DNA from: Methanoregula sp. UBA471 | Lineage (GTDB): Archaea; Halobacteriota; Methanomicrobia; Methanomicrobiales; Methanospirillaceae | NCBI GenBank assembly: GCA_002495065.1 | Contig: DADT01000035.1 | Coordinates: 14,978-46,554, forward strand | Length of the DNA stretch: 31,577 nucleotides | Reading direction: 5' to 3' | Shown here: in pieces, positions 8,024 through 16,363 of the stretch | Layout: the number at the start of each line of letters is the position of its first letter | How positions within the stretch are numbered: position 1 is the first letter of the stretch | Made by a program: the position numbers and the translations under genes | Notes under the pieces: generated by a model | Database searches by the model: none | What the model was told of the DNA's origin: nothing | The model's input: the letters and a program-made list of their open reading frames with translations, nothing else

Positions 8024-9796
8024 TCAGAACCGTCGTGGATCGGTATCCACGTCGATGATGACCGGTCGCTGGTGGGACATCGCGGCGAGGATCGCAGGCC
8101 TGAGTTCCTCCGGATGGCCGACATGGATCCCGATGCCCCCGCATATTTCTGCATACCGGGCAAAGTCCGGGTTGAGCAGGTCGGTTGCATAGTTCGGGTA
8201 ATTCTCCATCATCTGTTCGACCTGGATCATCCCCAGCTGGCGGTTGTTCAGCACGATCACGACCATCGGGAGATCATATTTCACCGTTGTCACGAAATCC
8301 GACATGGCCATGGAAAATCCCCCATCACCCGTGATACAGAAAACCGGCCGGGCCGGGCAGGCAATCTTTGCGGCAATCGCACCCGGCAAACCACAACCCA
8401 TGGTCGCGAGATACCCGGACATCGCAAACCTCTGCTGCTGCATCCGGAAGTTCCTGCCAAACCACCACTGGTTCTCCCCGACATCAAGCGAGATTACCGC
8501 ATCAGGAGGGATCACATCCGAAAGTACCTTCATGATAAATGGCGGGCGGAGCGGTACTGCGGTGCTGTCAGCTTCCCGGTCGCGTTGCCGGTCCCATTCC
8601 TGCTTCATGCCGGCAAGGCGTTTTATTAATCCGCCATCTTCTCTCTCGTGAAGCAGGGGGAGGAGCCCGGGGATGACCAGGCTGCAGTTCCCCCAGAGCC
8701 CGACTGACTGCTGGTTTTTCCCGAGTTTTATCGGGTCGATGTCCACCTGGACGAACGGTTTGTCCTCCGGCACGTTGGTGAATTTTGAGAACCCTACCCC
8801 GAAGGTGATGATGAGATCGGCTTCGTTTACGAGGGTCCGTGCCTGTGGGGACCCGACGTTTCCCAGGATACCCACTACATACGGGTCGTCTTCAGGTATG
8901 ATCCCTTTTGCCCGGAACGTGGTGAGCACCGGTGCCTTGATCTTCTCTGCAATAGCACGTATGGTCCTGCCTTCAGGGTACGCTCCCCAGCCGGCAAGAA
9001 TTACCGGGTTTCTCGCATTATTTATTGCAGCGGCAGCAGTGTTCATCAGGACCTGGGACGGGAGGATATCGGGGCTGCTGATACAGGACTCGCGGGTGCA
9101 GAACTGCGCATCGAGCGGCTGTTTCTGGATATCATTAGGGACCGATACCTGGGCAACACCGCGGTGAATAATCGCATACTTCAGGGCACGGGTCAGCACA
9201 AGGACTGCCATGTTCTTTTCATACACGGTATTGTTATAGACCGTAATCGGGCGGAAGAATGCATCCTGGTCTATCTCCTGGATACCCCCGGGGCCGGTAT
9301 ACTGCGTCTCTACCTGCCCGTTGAGGGAGAGGACCTGCGCATGATCTTCCTTTGCATCGTAGAGCCCGGTGGCAAGGTTGGTTGCCCCGGGACCGGCAAT
9401 GGTCAGGCACGCGGCAATCCTGCCGGTCAGTTTGTTGTACGCCGAGGCAGCCATTGCCGCATTCTCCTCATGCCTGACCACGATATACCGGATACCGGGA
9501 TTTTTCCGGATCGCTTCCACGATACCGAGGGATGAAGTACCGGGAAGACCGAATACCACGTTCACCCCCCATGCGACCAGTTCAGCCACCATCACGTCCG
9601 AAACGGTCGTTGCCGAACCTGCGTGGATATCTTCAGCAGAGAGCATCCTGAACGCGTCTTTTCCTGCACCGCAGACCGGGCATGTCCAGGTATCCGGCAG
9701 GTTTTCAAAAGGTGTACCTGCGGGGATTCCTGCCTTTGGATCACCTGTCGTCTCATCATAGATATACCCGCAGACACTGCACTTCCATCGAGCCAT
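8024..9796 (-). CDS. Rubredoxin-fused thiamine-diphosphate enzyme, pyruvate-oxidase/acetolactate-synthase-like
   Basis: A 590-residue protein in two parts. Residues 1-50 are a canonical rubredoxin: CSVCGYIYDETTGDP (Cys6, Cys9), then TWTCPVCGAGKD (Cys39, Cys42). From about residue 62 it is a complete three-domain TPP enzyme of the POX/ALS superfamily: FGLPGTSS, RHEENAAMAA with the likely cofactor-activating Glu110, TIAGPGATNLATGLYDA, a central domain with ILAGWGAYPEGR, and the diphosphate-binding GDGGF (about 490) to NN (517-518). Family resemblance favours decarboxylation of pyruvate or another 2-oxoacid. The rubredoxin suggests the electrons leave one at a time through iron, not to quinone or oxygen (inference). 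An upstream GGATAGG supports the ATG. It stands alone on its strand and is convergent with gltB. Confidence 0.85.
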   Translation of the reverse strand: MARWKCSVCGYIYDETTGDPKAGIPAGTPFENLPDTWTCPVCGAGKDAFRMLSAEDIHAGSATTVSDVMVAELVAWGVNVVFGLPGTSSLGIVEAIRKNPGIRYIVVRHEENAAMAASAYNKLTGRIAACLTIAGPGATNLATGLYDAKEDHAQVLSLNGQVETQYTGPGGIQEIDQDAFFRPITVYNNTVYEKNMAVLVLTRALKYAIIHRGVAQVSVPNDIQKQPLDAQFCTRESCISSPDILPSQVLMNTAAAAINNARNPVILAGWGAYPEGRTIRAIAEKIKAPVLTTFRAKGIIPEDDPYVVGILGNVGSPQARTLVNEADLIITFGVGFSKFTNVPEDKPFVQVDIDPIKLGKNQQSVGLWGNCSLVIPGLLPLLHEREDGGLIKRLAGMKQEWDRQRDREADSTAVPLRPPFIMKVLSDVIPPDAVISLDVGENQWWFGRNFRMQQQRFAMSGYLATMGCGLPGAIAAKIACPARPVFCITGDGGFSMAMSDFVTTVKYDLPMVVIVLNNRQLGMIQVEQMMENYPNYATDLLNPDFARYAEICGGIGIHVGHPEELRPAILAAMSHQRPVIIDVDTDPRRF

Positions 9797-9966
9797 TTCC
9801 TATCCTCAGAACGACCTAGTATAATCACCTTCATCTAGATGAAAGATATGATCAGGTTAACGTCATAATGCGGAGTCTTTCGTCCAGGTCTCAGCCGGAC
9901 TGGTCCCTGCCACAAGAAAAAGGGATGAAATTGATATCATAGCAAAGAAACAGGTTGATGGTAACT

Positions 9967-10767
9967 ATGGAGGAGGATAACCGCTGGTCGGTGCCGGATC
10001 TGGCAGGCGCCCTGCAATGGTGCGGGCAGAGAAGCCGGCAGCACATCCGCTGTACGCTGGCCGTAACCGCAGAATATGCAAAGAACCCCGAAGAGTCATA
10101 CCATGCGCTGGTGTCGCATCTTACCGGTATCCGGGCGGCGGGTGAACAATCGGATGGCATTTCCTTTTCCGTGAAACCATCCGCGATCGCGATCCTTTTT
10201 GATCACGGGGAATATATCAGGAATCTTTCGCTCCTCTTTCACGAGGCCCTTGACCGCGGTGTGCCGTTCGAGATCGATATGGAAGGCCGCCCCCTTGTCG
10301 GGGATACCCTTCGGTCAGCTCTTACCCTTGCAGGGGAGGGTGGGCCCGTAACGATTGCCCTGCAGGCATACCTTAACCGCACATCCAATGACCTCGCGGC
10401 GTGTATGGATGCAGGAGTCAGCGTACGTCTCGTAAAGGGAGCTTACCATGGGGACACCGGGGACTTCATTGCCATCCAGGAGAGGTTCAGGACCCTTGCA
10501 GAGACCCTTATCTCGGCAGGTGCACCGTTTTGTGCTGCAACCCACGACCCTGTACTGGTCGACTGGCTCAAAGAAAAGGGCCATAAAGATCTTATAGAAT
10601 TTTCCTTCCTGAAAGGACTTGCAGACCGCACGAAAACGGAAATGGCTGCAGAAGGGTGGAGGGTAGCCGAATACGTCCCGTACGGGCCGGCAGACCCGGC
10701 TTACATCCTGCGAAGGGAACGATATATGGCGACCCTTGAACATCTCGGCAGGTCGCCAGTCCCGTGA
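9967..10767 (+). CDS. Proline dehydrogenase (FAD-dependent)
   Basis: A 266-residue PRODH-domain protein predicted to oxidise L-proline to delta-1-pyrroline-5-carboxylate with FAD. Visible family motifs are ISFSVKPSA (Lys70), FEIDMEG, ALQAYL (131-136), RLVKGAY (154-160), THDP, EFSFLKG (211-217), YVPYG (236-240) and the substrate-carboxylate region RRERY (249-253). The length fits the short monofunctional enzymes of Bacteria and Archaea, not bifunctional PutA. The start is ambiguous: a TTG at 9955, an ATG at 9958 and an ATG at 9967 are in frame, and an AGGTTGATG element is best spaced for 9967. The next step of the pathway is encoded by the convergent gene at 11236-12807. Proline oxidation is not a standard methanogen pathway. 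Confidence 0.87.
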   Translation: MEEDNRWSVPDLAGALQWCGQRSRQHIRCTLAVTAEYAKNPEESYHALVSHLTGIRAAGEQSDGISFSVKPSAIAILFDHGEYIRNLSLLFHEALDRGVPFEIDMEGRPLVGDTLRSALTLAGEGGPVTIALQAYLNRTSNDLAACMDAGVSVRLVKGAYHGDTGDFIAIQERFRTLAETLISAGAPFCAATHDPVLVDWLKEKGHKDLIEFSFLKGLADRTKTEMAAEGWRVAEYVPYGPADPAYILRRERYMATLEHLGRSPVP

Positions 10768-10824
10768 AGTTACTCTCATTAGCTCTTCAGGGAAAATCCG
10801 GTGTAAAAAATGTAACACCGTTTA

Positions 10825-10890
10825 AAAAATGGAGGGAACGATGCCTGTCCCCTATGGACTGCCCCGGTGCTTGCGATGATGAGCGTATTA
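10825..10890 (+). repeat. Possible degenerate R3 fragment
   Basis: The stretch has GGAGGGAACGATGCCTGTCC followed by CGGTGCTTGCGATGATGA. It can be lined up with the hairpin part of R3 at 15893-16097 (GGAGGGACAGAGCCTGTCC, then CTGCGCTCGGATGAC). The match is short and imperfect, so this is a weak call. Confidence 0.3.
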
Positions 10891-10972
10891 CCTTTTCAGG
10901 AGCAATCACAATCTTGATGTTCCAGCGGGGAGCGAGGCAGGATTACTGTAGAGCCGTAAGATTGTCAAATCA

Positions 10973-11100
10973 GGATGAACGCCGCCGCCCCCGAAGGGAC
11001 GCCCCCGCGGCGGGTTCAGTCAGAGATTCTCCCTGGAACGACCATGTCCCGCCGTGCCTCGGAGAGGCCCTGAGGCGGGTAACAATCGCTCCTCTTTTTA
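10973..11100 (-). repeat. R1 repeat, copy E, partial and inverted
   Basis: On the minus strand this reads CTCAGGGCCTCTCCGAGGC, then ACGGCGGGAC, then CCGCCGCGGGGGCG and GGGGGCGGCGGCGTTCATCC. These are the hairpin and GC-rich core of R1. The outer ends are eroded. It lies between the convergent proline dehydrogenase and P5C dehydrogenase genes. Nothing else is supported in the 468-base gap except the possible R3 fragment. Confidence 0.7.
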
Positions 11101-11235
11101 TTCTTGTCTTACCGGACTGCCCCTGAATTTGCGAACTTTGGCGTGATATCCATTTTGGGGGCGGGGGCAGCGACTGCCTCCGGCCCAAAGTAGCGTCAGA
11201 ATGCCTTTCCATGATTTCTCCAGAGCCAGCACATC

Positions 11236-12807
11236 TCACCGGATACGTGTTTGTGCCTGCTCCCGCAGGTACGAAAGGAGGTAATACGGGCCACCGATGC
11301 CTTTGCCCGTCGAACCGCTCCCCTTCCAGCCGCAGAAGGACTGGGTCCCAGGCCATGCACCGGTCGTTGCCCCCCCGCGGCGGTTGGCATAGGTGACACC
11401 CGACTGGATAGTGTCGAAAAAATACGCGATCTCTTCGTCGTTTTCAGAGAATATTCCGGCGGTCAGCCCGAAATCGGTCGCATTCGCTTCTAAAAGCGCC
11501 TCGGCAAGGGTCGTGAAGGGAGTGATGATGAGGAGCGGGACAAACAGCTCCTGCCGCACCAGCGGGTGTCTCTTCGTCAGCCCGGTGACAATCGTCGGTT
11601 CCGCATAATACCCCTGCGAAAATATTCCTCCACTGAGCACATGTCCCCCGCTGATGATCCGCCCCCCGTCCTTTTTTACCATCTCAACGGAATCCCTGAA
11701 TGTCTGCAGGGCTTCTGCACTGATCAACGGGCCGATGAAGGTCTCTTTTTCCCTCGGATCGCCCGCACCAAGGCCCTCCACCTGCCTGCGGAGTCGGGCG
11801 ATGAACTGCTCTGCAACCGGCTCTTCGACATATACGCGGGATGCGGCACTGCACTTCTGTCCGCTGAATCCGAATGCGGATTTACAGGTCCCTTCGACCG
11901 CCTTTTCGAGATCGGCATGCCGTGTCACAATCACCGGGTTCTTGCTCCCCATTTCGAAAATGAGCGGCTTGATATAACGCTGCTTTGCGGTAAACCTGCG
12001 GTTGAGCCACATGCCGGCGGCACGGGAACCGGTGAATGCGATGCCGGCAATATCCGTATGGGCGGTGACAATCTCGCCAAACAGGGCACCAGGTGCGGTG
12101 ATATACTGGATAGCATCCGGCGGGACTCCGGCAGCGGTAAATGCGTAATACAGTTTCAGGGCAGAAAAGGGTGCAATGCCGGTCGGTTTGAGGACGATGG
12201 TATTTCCCGTAATCAGCGCTGCTCCCGCCATGCCGGCAGCAAGGGAAAGGGGGAAATTAAACGGGGAAATCACTACCCATGCCCCGTACGGCCGCATGAT
12301 ACTCCGGCTCCCGGCTTCGGCGCTTTCAGGGCGGGTGGAAATGGCAAATCCCTCCTGTTTTTTGTAGATCTCAGCATGGTAGCGGAGCATATCAACCGCT
12401 TCCCATGCTTCCGCGACCGCCTCGTACCGGTTCTTTCCGGACTCACAGGTAATCAGTGCAGCAAGGAGGAATTTTTGTGAGTCGAGGATATCGGCAGTTT
12501 TCCGGATAATCCTGGTGCGTTCTTTCCAGTCCCTCTCCCGCCATGCAGGAAATCCTTCGCTTGCGGCAGCTATCGCCGACCGGATCAGGACCGGTGTCGC
12601 TTCCTGGAATTTTCCGATAACAACACGTCGATCGATGGGGGAGAGCACCTCAAATTCCGGTCCGGGAAAGAGTTCCCTGCCACCGATGATGATCGGGTGA
12701 GAGCGGCCAAGCTCCGTCAGTACCTGATCCAGTGCCTTTTCATATCCGGCATGGAACGTGTCATCAGCGGGAAGATTGACATACGTCAGTTTTTTTCCTT
12801 TTTTCAT
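11236..12807 (-). CDS. Delta-1-pyrroline-5-carboxylate (glutamate semialdehyde) dehydrogenase
   Basis: A 523-residue aldehyde dehydrogenase that should oxidise glutamate-gamma-semialdehyde to glutamate with NAD(P)+, completing proline catabolism. The P5CDH-type N-terminus is visible (FEVLSPIDRRVVIGKFQEA, then FPAWRERDWKERTRII). So are the ALDH residues: Asn184 in SPFNFP, Lys207 in LKPTG, the FTGSRAAG nucleotide loop, Glu285 in LIFEMGSKNP and the catalytic Cys319 in FSGQKCSAASRVYV. C-terminal GGATTGAWPGTQSFCGWKGS also fits P5CDH. The start at 12807 is chosen because AAGGTG lies 8 bases before it. A longer ORF start has no such site. It lies 60 bases after the photolyase gene on the same strand and may be cotranscribed with it. 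Confidence 0.9.
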   Translation of the reverse strand: MKKGKKLTYVNLPADDTFHAGYEKALDQVLTELGRSHPIIIGGRELFPGPEFEVLSPIDRRVVIGKFQEATPVLIRSAIAAASEGFPAWRERDWKERTRIIRKTADILDSQKFLLAALITCESGKNRYEAVAEAWEAVDMLRYHAEIYKKQEGFAISTRPESAEAGSRSIMRPYGAWVVISPFNFPLSLAAGMAGAALITGNTIVLKPTGIAPFSALKLYYAFTAAGVPPDAIQYITAPGALFGEIVTAHTDIAGIAFTGSRAAGMWLNRRFTAKQRYIKPLIFEMGSKNPVIVTRHADLEKAVEGTCKSAFGFSGQKCSAASRVYVEEPVAEQFIARLRRQVEGLGAGDPREKETFIGPLISAEALQTFRDSVEMVKKDGGRIISGGHVLSGGIFSQGYYAEPTIVTGLTKRHPLVRQELFVPLLIITPFTTLAEALLEANATDFGLTAGIFSENDEEIAYFFDTIQSGVTYANRRGGATTGAWPGTQSFCGWKGSGSTGKGIGGPYYLLSYLREQAQTRIR

Positions 12808-12867
12808 GAAGAACACCTTAGGTATCCTGATTGGTACCATCCTCAAATTAACCGTGAATACGTGGGA

Positions 12868-14244
12868 CTATACGCCCTGAGGACTATCAATGTATCCCCG
12901 GACTGTTTTCAGGTAACCGGCCATATCAAATTTCCTCAGGAGTCCCCGATCGGTCATGGAACGGACCATCCCGAAAACAGGACGCTCCCTCCAGGGGCGA
13001 TCGTGTTTTCCGAAGCACCAGGCTATCCCTGCATACCCGTCAGGGTCCCGCCCGTCAATCTCGTATTTATTGTTGAGATGCAGCGCGACTGAATAGGCGT
13101 CCCCGGGGGTTGTGCTCCATTCGAGGATCTTCTTACCCCAGTACATCCGCATGTAACCCTGCATCTTGCCGGTCTTCATCATTTCCTGCTGGGCTGCATT
13201 CCAGTACGGATCATGGGTTGCAGCACGCTCCAGTTCATCGGGGGTATACCCGTATTCCCGCTGGTCAGCCTGGTGAAGTGCCAGGGTTCTCTGTGCCCAT
13301 GCAGGGATCGAGAGATATGAATCATACCCCTCGTTATAGCGGACAAAATTCACCGCAAGCTCACGGCGCACGATCAGCTCCTCGAGAAAGGCCGGGGTAC
13401 CACTCCCTCCATGTTCCTGTGCAAGAACTGCCAGCGTCACCGGCGATACCTGGCCAAAATGGAGATAGGGGCTCATGTCCGAACTGCCATCGCCCCCGGG
13501 ATCATTGCGGTTTTCCGCATATCCTTCGAGCCGGTGCGTCAGGAACTGCTCAAACCGCCGGTCCGCTTCCGTTGTCCCTCCCCTGAACCTGTGTGAAGGA
13601 GGGATCGTGCGATCGATTGTTATCCGGGAAAGGAGGTTATCGACAGTCTCACCGGCCAGCGTCGGCACGTCAAGGGAAAGAGAGGATTTCTTCGGGGAAA
13701 CGGGTTCAACAGGTTGCAGGAACCTGTCAAGGTGGCGGATTACTTTCGGGCGGAACGTGGCTGCCGAATATTCCTCCTTTTGCGATGCCAGTTCAACCGG
13801 GACGACAACATTTCCTTCGACCTGGATGAGCGGGCATCTGCACTGTTCCGCAACTGCACGGTACCACGCCTGCTGGAGCCTGAGATACCCCCGGTCGACA
13901 ATCACGACGGCCGCGTTGTGTGCGAGGGACCGGACTCCTGAGGCAGGCTCCTCGATCCTGAGCACAAACCGTATACCGAGGGACTCGAGCGAGCGTGCCA
14001 CTTCAGCAATCCCTTCCAGCATAAAGCGGAAGTGACGGAGGTTGGCTTCGGGATACGATTGCCAGAGCCCGAAATACACGATGAGCGGGAGATGCAGCCG
14101 ATCGGCCCGTTCACCTGCGTACACGAGTGCCGGGTTGTCCCTTGTCCGGTGAGAGGATTGCATCCAGTAGAGAACATAATCAGCAGTCCGGGGGGCTGCA
14201 TCATTGAGAGGACGGACCCGTCCCGGATCGATGCGGGTGATCAC
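12868..14244 (-). CDS. phr: Class II CPD photolyase
   Basis: A 458-residue flavoprotein that repairs cyclobutane pyrimidine dimers using blue light and reduced FAD. The class II signature is clear: HDPYWNAAQQEMMKTGKMQG, YMRMYWGKKILEW, and NNKYEIDGRDPDGYAGIAWC followed by FGKHDRPW. The N-terminus RVRPLNDAAPR and YWMQSSHRTRDNPAL also match class II enzymes, including those of Methanosarcina, which are of similar length. The start is GTG at 14244 with only a weak purine-rich site. No ATG nearby preserves the conserved N-terminus. Light repair in a methanogen suggests at least occasional exposure near the surface (inference). The 60-base spacing to the downstream P5CDH gene allows cotranscription. 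Confidence 0.95.
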   Translation of the reverse strand: MITRIDPGRVRPLNDAAPRTADYVLYWMQSSHRTRDNPALVYAGERADRLHLPLIVYFGLWQSYPEANLRHFRFMLEGIAEVARSLESLGIRFVLRIEEPASGVRSLAHNAAVVIVDRGYLRLQQAWYRAVAEQCRCPLIQVEGNVVVPVELASQKEEYSAATFRPKVIRHLDRFLQPVEPVSPKKSSLSLDVPTLAGETVDNLLSRITIDRTIPPSHRFRGGTTEADRRFEQFLTHRLEGYAENRNDPGGDGSSDMSPYLHFGQVSPVTLAVLAQEHGGSGTPAFLEELIVRRELAVNFVRYNEGYDSYLSIPAWAQRTLALHQADQREYGYTPDELERAATHDPYWNAAQQEMMKTGKMQGYMRMYWGKKILEWSTTPGDAYSVALHLNNKYEIDGRDPDGYAGIAWCFGKHDRPWRERPVFGMVRSMTDRGLLRKFDMAGYLKTVRGYIDSPQGV

Positions 14245-14365
14245 AGGTATCTTCTCGTCCTGCAGGGTTTATGGATTTTTCTGCCGCCGGTTCCTGTCAT
14301 CCAGTGGCTGCTTTTCCCTGACCTCATCCACAGGTTTTATCATTCCCACAGAATATGGTATTCAC

Positions 14366-15211
14366 ATGGCAGGGGACAGCAGGCTGCGGCGTCTGATTGG
14401 CAATGCATACCGGATTGGGCTCGGGGGTGAAGGAGTGCTTCTCACCGAGGGGCGGGATCAGGAAGCCCGGAAAATGCTTGAAGCAGCGTACGGGAGTGGG
14501 ATCCGGTATTTCGATTCCGCACCTGCGTATGCCGACAGTGAACGATATTATGGTCAATTCTGGGACCAGCACCCGGACTGGAAAACTCACTCGTTCCAGA
14601 CAAGCAAATCAGCACACAGGGATGAAAAAAGTGCATCGGCAGATCTGACAACCACGCTCTCCCGCATGGGCCGTGACCGCCTCGGGCTCTGGCAGATCCA
14701 CGATGTCCGGGACAGCAATGATATCCGCCGGATCGAAGGCCCCGGCGGTGCACTCGGGGCATTCTACCATGCCCGTGAAACCGGGACTGCCCTTGGAATC
14801 GGTGTGACCGGGCACCATGACCCTGCAGTCCTGCTCCACGCAGTCACCCACTGGGACATTGATTCAGTTCTTCTGCCGGTCAATCCCGTAGAATCTGCCA
14901 TCGGCGGATTCCTTGACCGGGTTATACCGGCAGCTCGTGAGCGGGGCATCGGGGTGATCGGCATGAAAATTATGGGTGCCGGGAACTATATCCTTCCCGA
15001 TGCCGGACTCCTGCCTGAGGTCCTGATCCGCTTTGCCCTATCCCAGGATGTCGATCTTGTCATCGTCGGCTGTTCTACTCCGGAAGAGGCACGGCTCCTT
15101 GCCAGGATGGGGAAGGAGCATGTTCAGATGGAGAAAGAAGAACGGGACAGGATTACCGGAATTGTCCGCCCCTATGCCAATCGGCTTGCATACTACCGTG
15201 GCGTTATCTGA
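14366..15211 (+). CDS. Aldo/keto reductase
   Basis: A 281-residue TIM-barrel oxidoreductase of the aldo/keto reductase superfamily, reducing carbonyl substrates with NAD(P)H. The catalytic tetrad is visible as Asp50 and Tyr55 in RYFDSAPAY, Lys81 in QTSKSA and His112 in LWQIHDV. The C-terminal cofactor region includes LVIVGCSTPEEA. It lacks the C-terminal 4Fe-4S extension found in many archaeal AKR proteins. The substrate cannot be told from sequence. The ATG at 14366 was chosen because the longer ORF reads into the photolyase upstream region with no family resemblance. The gene is divergent from the photolyase, and the 121-base gap would hold both promoters. Confidence 0.87.
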   Translation: MAGDSRLRRLIGNAYRIGLGGEGVLLTEGRDQEARKMLEAAYGSGIRYFDSAPAYADSERYYGQFWDQHPDWKTHSFQTSKSAHRDEKSASADLTTTLSRMGRDRLGLWQIHDVRDSNDIRRIEGPGGALGAFYHARETGTALGIGVTGHHDPAVLLHAVTHWDIDSVLLPVNPVESAIGGFLDRVIPAARERGIGVIGMKIMGAGNYILPDAGLLPEVLIRFALSQDVDLVIVGCSTPEEARLLARMGKEHVQMEKEERDRITGIVRPYANRLAYYRGVI

Positions 15212-15246
15212 ATGTATGAGAGAGCAGTATCGATGGTTTCCCTTAA

Positions 15247-15493
15247 GAAACGGGCATGAACGAGAGTTCACACCCGAACCATGAAAATCATTACACCTTG
15301 TAATTTTATGAGGGCTCCTTCGCCTCCGGGCCTCTCCAAGGACGGCGGGGCAGTGCGGTGTTTACAGTTATACATTTTAGAAACTGATCCGCCGCGGGGG
15401 CGCCCCGTCGGGGGCGGCGGGGTTCATCGCAAATAATTATGAAGAATAAACATTCCATTACTCACATCTGTTTAATTTATTTTCATGGGAAAT
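15247..15493 (+). repeat. R1 repeat, copy C
   Basis: A complete R1 copy nearly identical to copy A over some 225 bases. The differences are few: a short deletion in the hairpin region (CTCTCCAAGGACGG here) and scattered single-base changes. The left end is ACGGGCATGAACGAGAG and the right end is TTTTCATGGGAAATC. It starts 36 bases after the aldo/keto reductase stop. Confidence 0.88.
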
Positions 15494-15601
15494 CCCCATC
15501 TTACGTCTGTCAGGAATTTTCACGGGTGATAGCGTGGGAAGCCACAGGGAAGGCAGAATCAGGGAATGGTAACGGTAATAATTTCATAGGATAATTGAAC
15601 A

Positions 15602-15782
15602 ATTCCCATATCATCTGGAAGCGTCATACCCGGTAATGCGATAAACCTTCGCCGCACCAAAAAGGGACGCCCCCGCGGCGCTTCAATGAGCTGCTATCTT
15701 CGCCCAGACCTCTCAAGTGACCCTGTTGCGGATGGCCATTTTTCATGGTTCGGGTACGAACTCCCGATCCTACCCGGTTCAA
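15602..15782 (-). repeat. R1 repeat, copy G, degenerate and inverted
   Basis: Read on the minus strand it has GAGTTCGTACCCGAACCATG, a poorly preserved middle, then GCGCCGCGGGGGCGTCCC, GGTGCGGCG and TTTATCGCATT. These are the R1 landmarks in the right order. It faces copy C across about 108 bases, so C and G form a large imperfect inverted repeat. The plus-strand ORFs crossing this stretch are not supported. Confidence 0.65.
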
Positions 15783-15892
15783 CGGAGCCTGAGAGTATTT
15801 TTTCCGGAGTATCGTACGATGGTAACTCCAGAATTAATCGATATAATCCTGATGATTACGATTATTGATATTCCCAAATCCAAAGATGAAAA

Positions 15893-16097
15893 AACCCAAT
15901 TCCCAGAAGTTGAAAAACCGTTCAATGATCAAGGAGGGACAGAGCCTGTCCCCTCCCTTGACCTACCCTGCGCTCGGATGACTCCCGTAGTTCTTTTCAG
16001 GGGGTTTTCTTCGATCCTTCCCATCTTCCTTCCTGAAGATTATCACAAAAACGGGGAGCCACAGCGGCGGGGACGAACCAGCGGGCGAGTTCCCCAG
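15893..16097 (+). repeat. R3 repeat, copy 1
   Basis: This segment aligns in inverted orientation with 29446-29650. Shared blocks are TGAAAAACCG, a hairpin GGGACAG-AGC-CTGTCCC, CCTTGACC, GACTCCCGTAGTTCTT, TATCACAAA, and CCACAGCGGCGGGGACGA. It sits in the same convergent gap as R1 copies C and G. The remaining bases to the hgcB stop (16098-16363) hold no gene that I can support. Confidence 0.78.
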
Positions 16098-16363
16098 GAG
16101 CGTAAAAATAAGCCCGTGCAGGTAACAAAATACAAAATATATGACGCTGGAGAGATTATTGTACACAACGTTCTCAGAGGCTTTTCCCCCGCCACGGATA
16201 TCATCCTCCACGATGATATTCATGGAAATCTGTGGCAATCTGAAAATCCGTTACTCGTGAAGATCGCATTCTACAGAGCCGGATTTTCTTGTTGCCAGAT
16301 GTGATTATCCCATTTTTAAAACATCATTAAGAAAAAGTAACAGATGAGAGGTTCGCCTAAAAA

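Noticed and set aside
7811..8629. A 272-codon plus-strand ORF opposite the TPP enzyme
   Set aside because: Most of it is antisense to conserved motifs of the TPP enzyme. The long open frame reflects high-GC third positions.
11566..12480. A 304-codon plus-strand ORF opposite P5C dehydrogenase
   Set aside because: It is antisense to the catalytic region of a clear aldehyde dehydrogenase.
15717..16304. A 195-codon plus-strand ORF between the aldo/keto reductase and hgcB
   Set aside because: It runs through R1 copy G and R3. The frame is not conserved in the other R3 copy, and there is no start signal.
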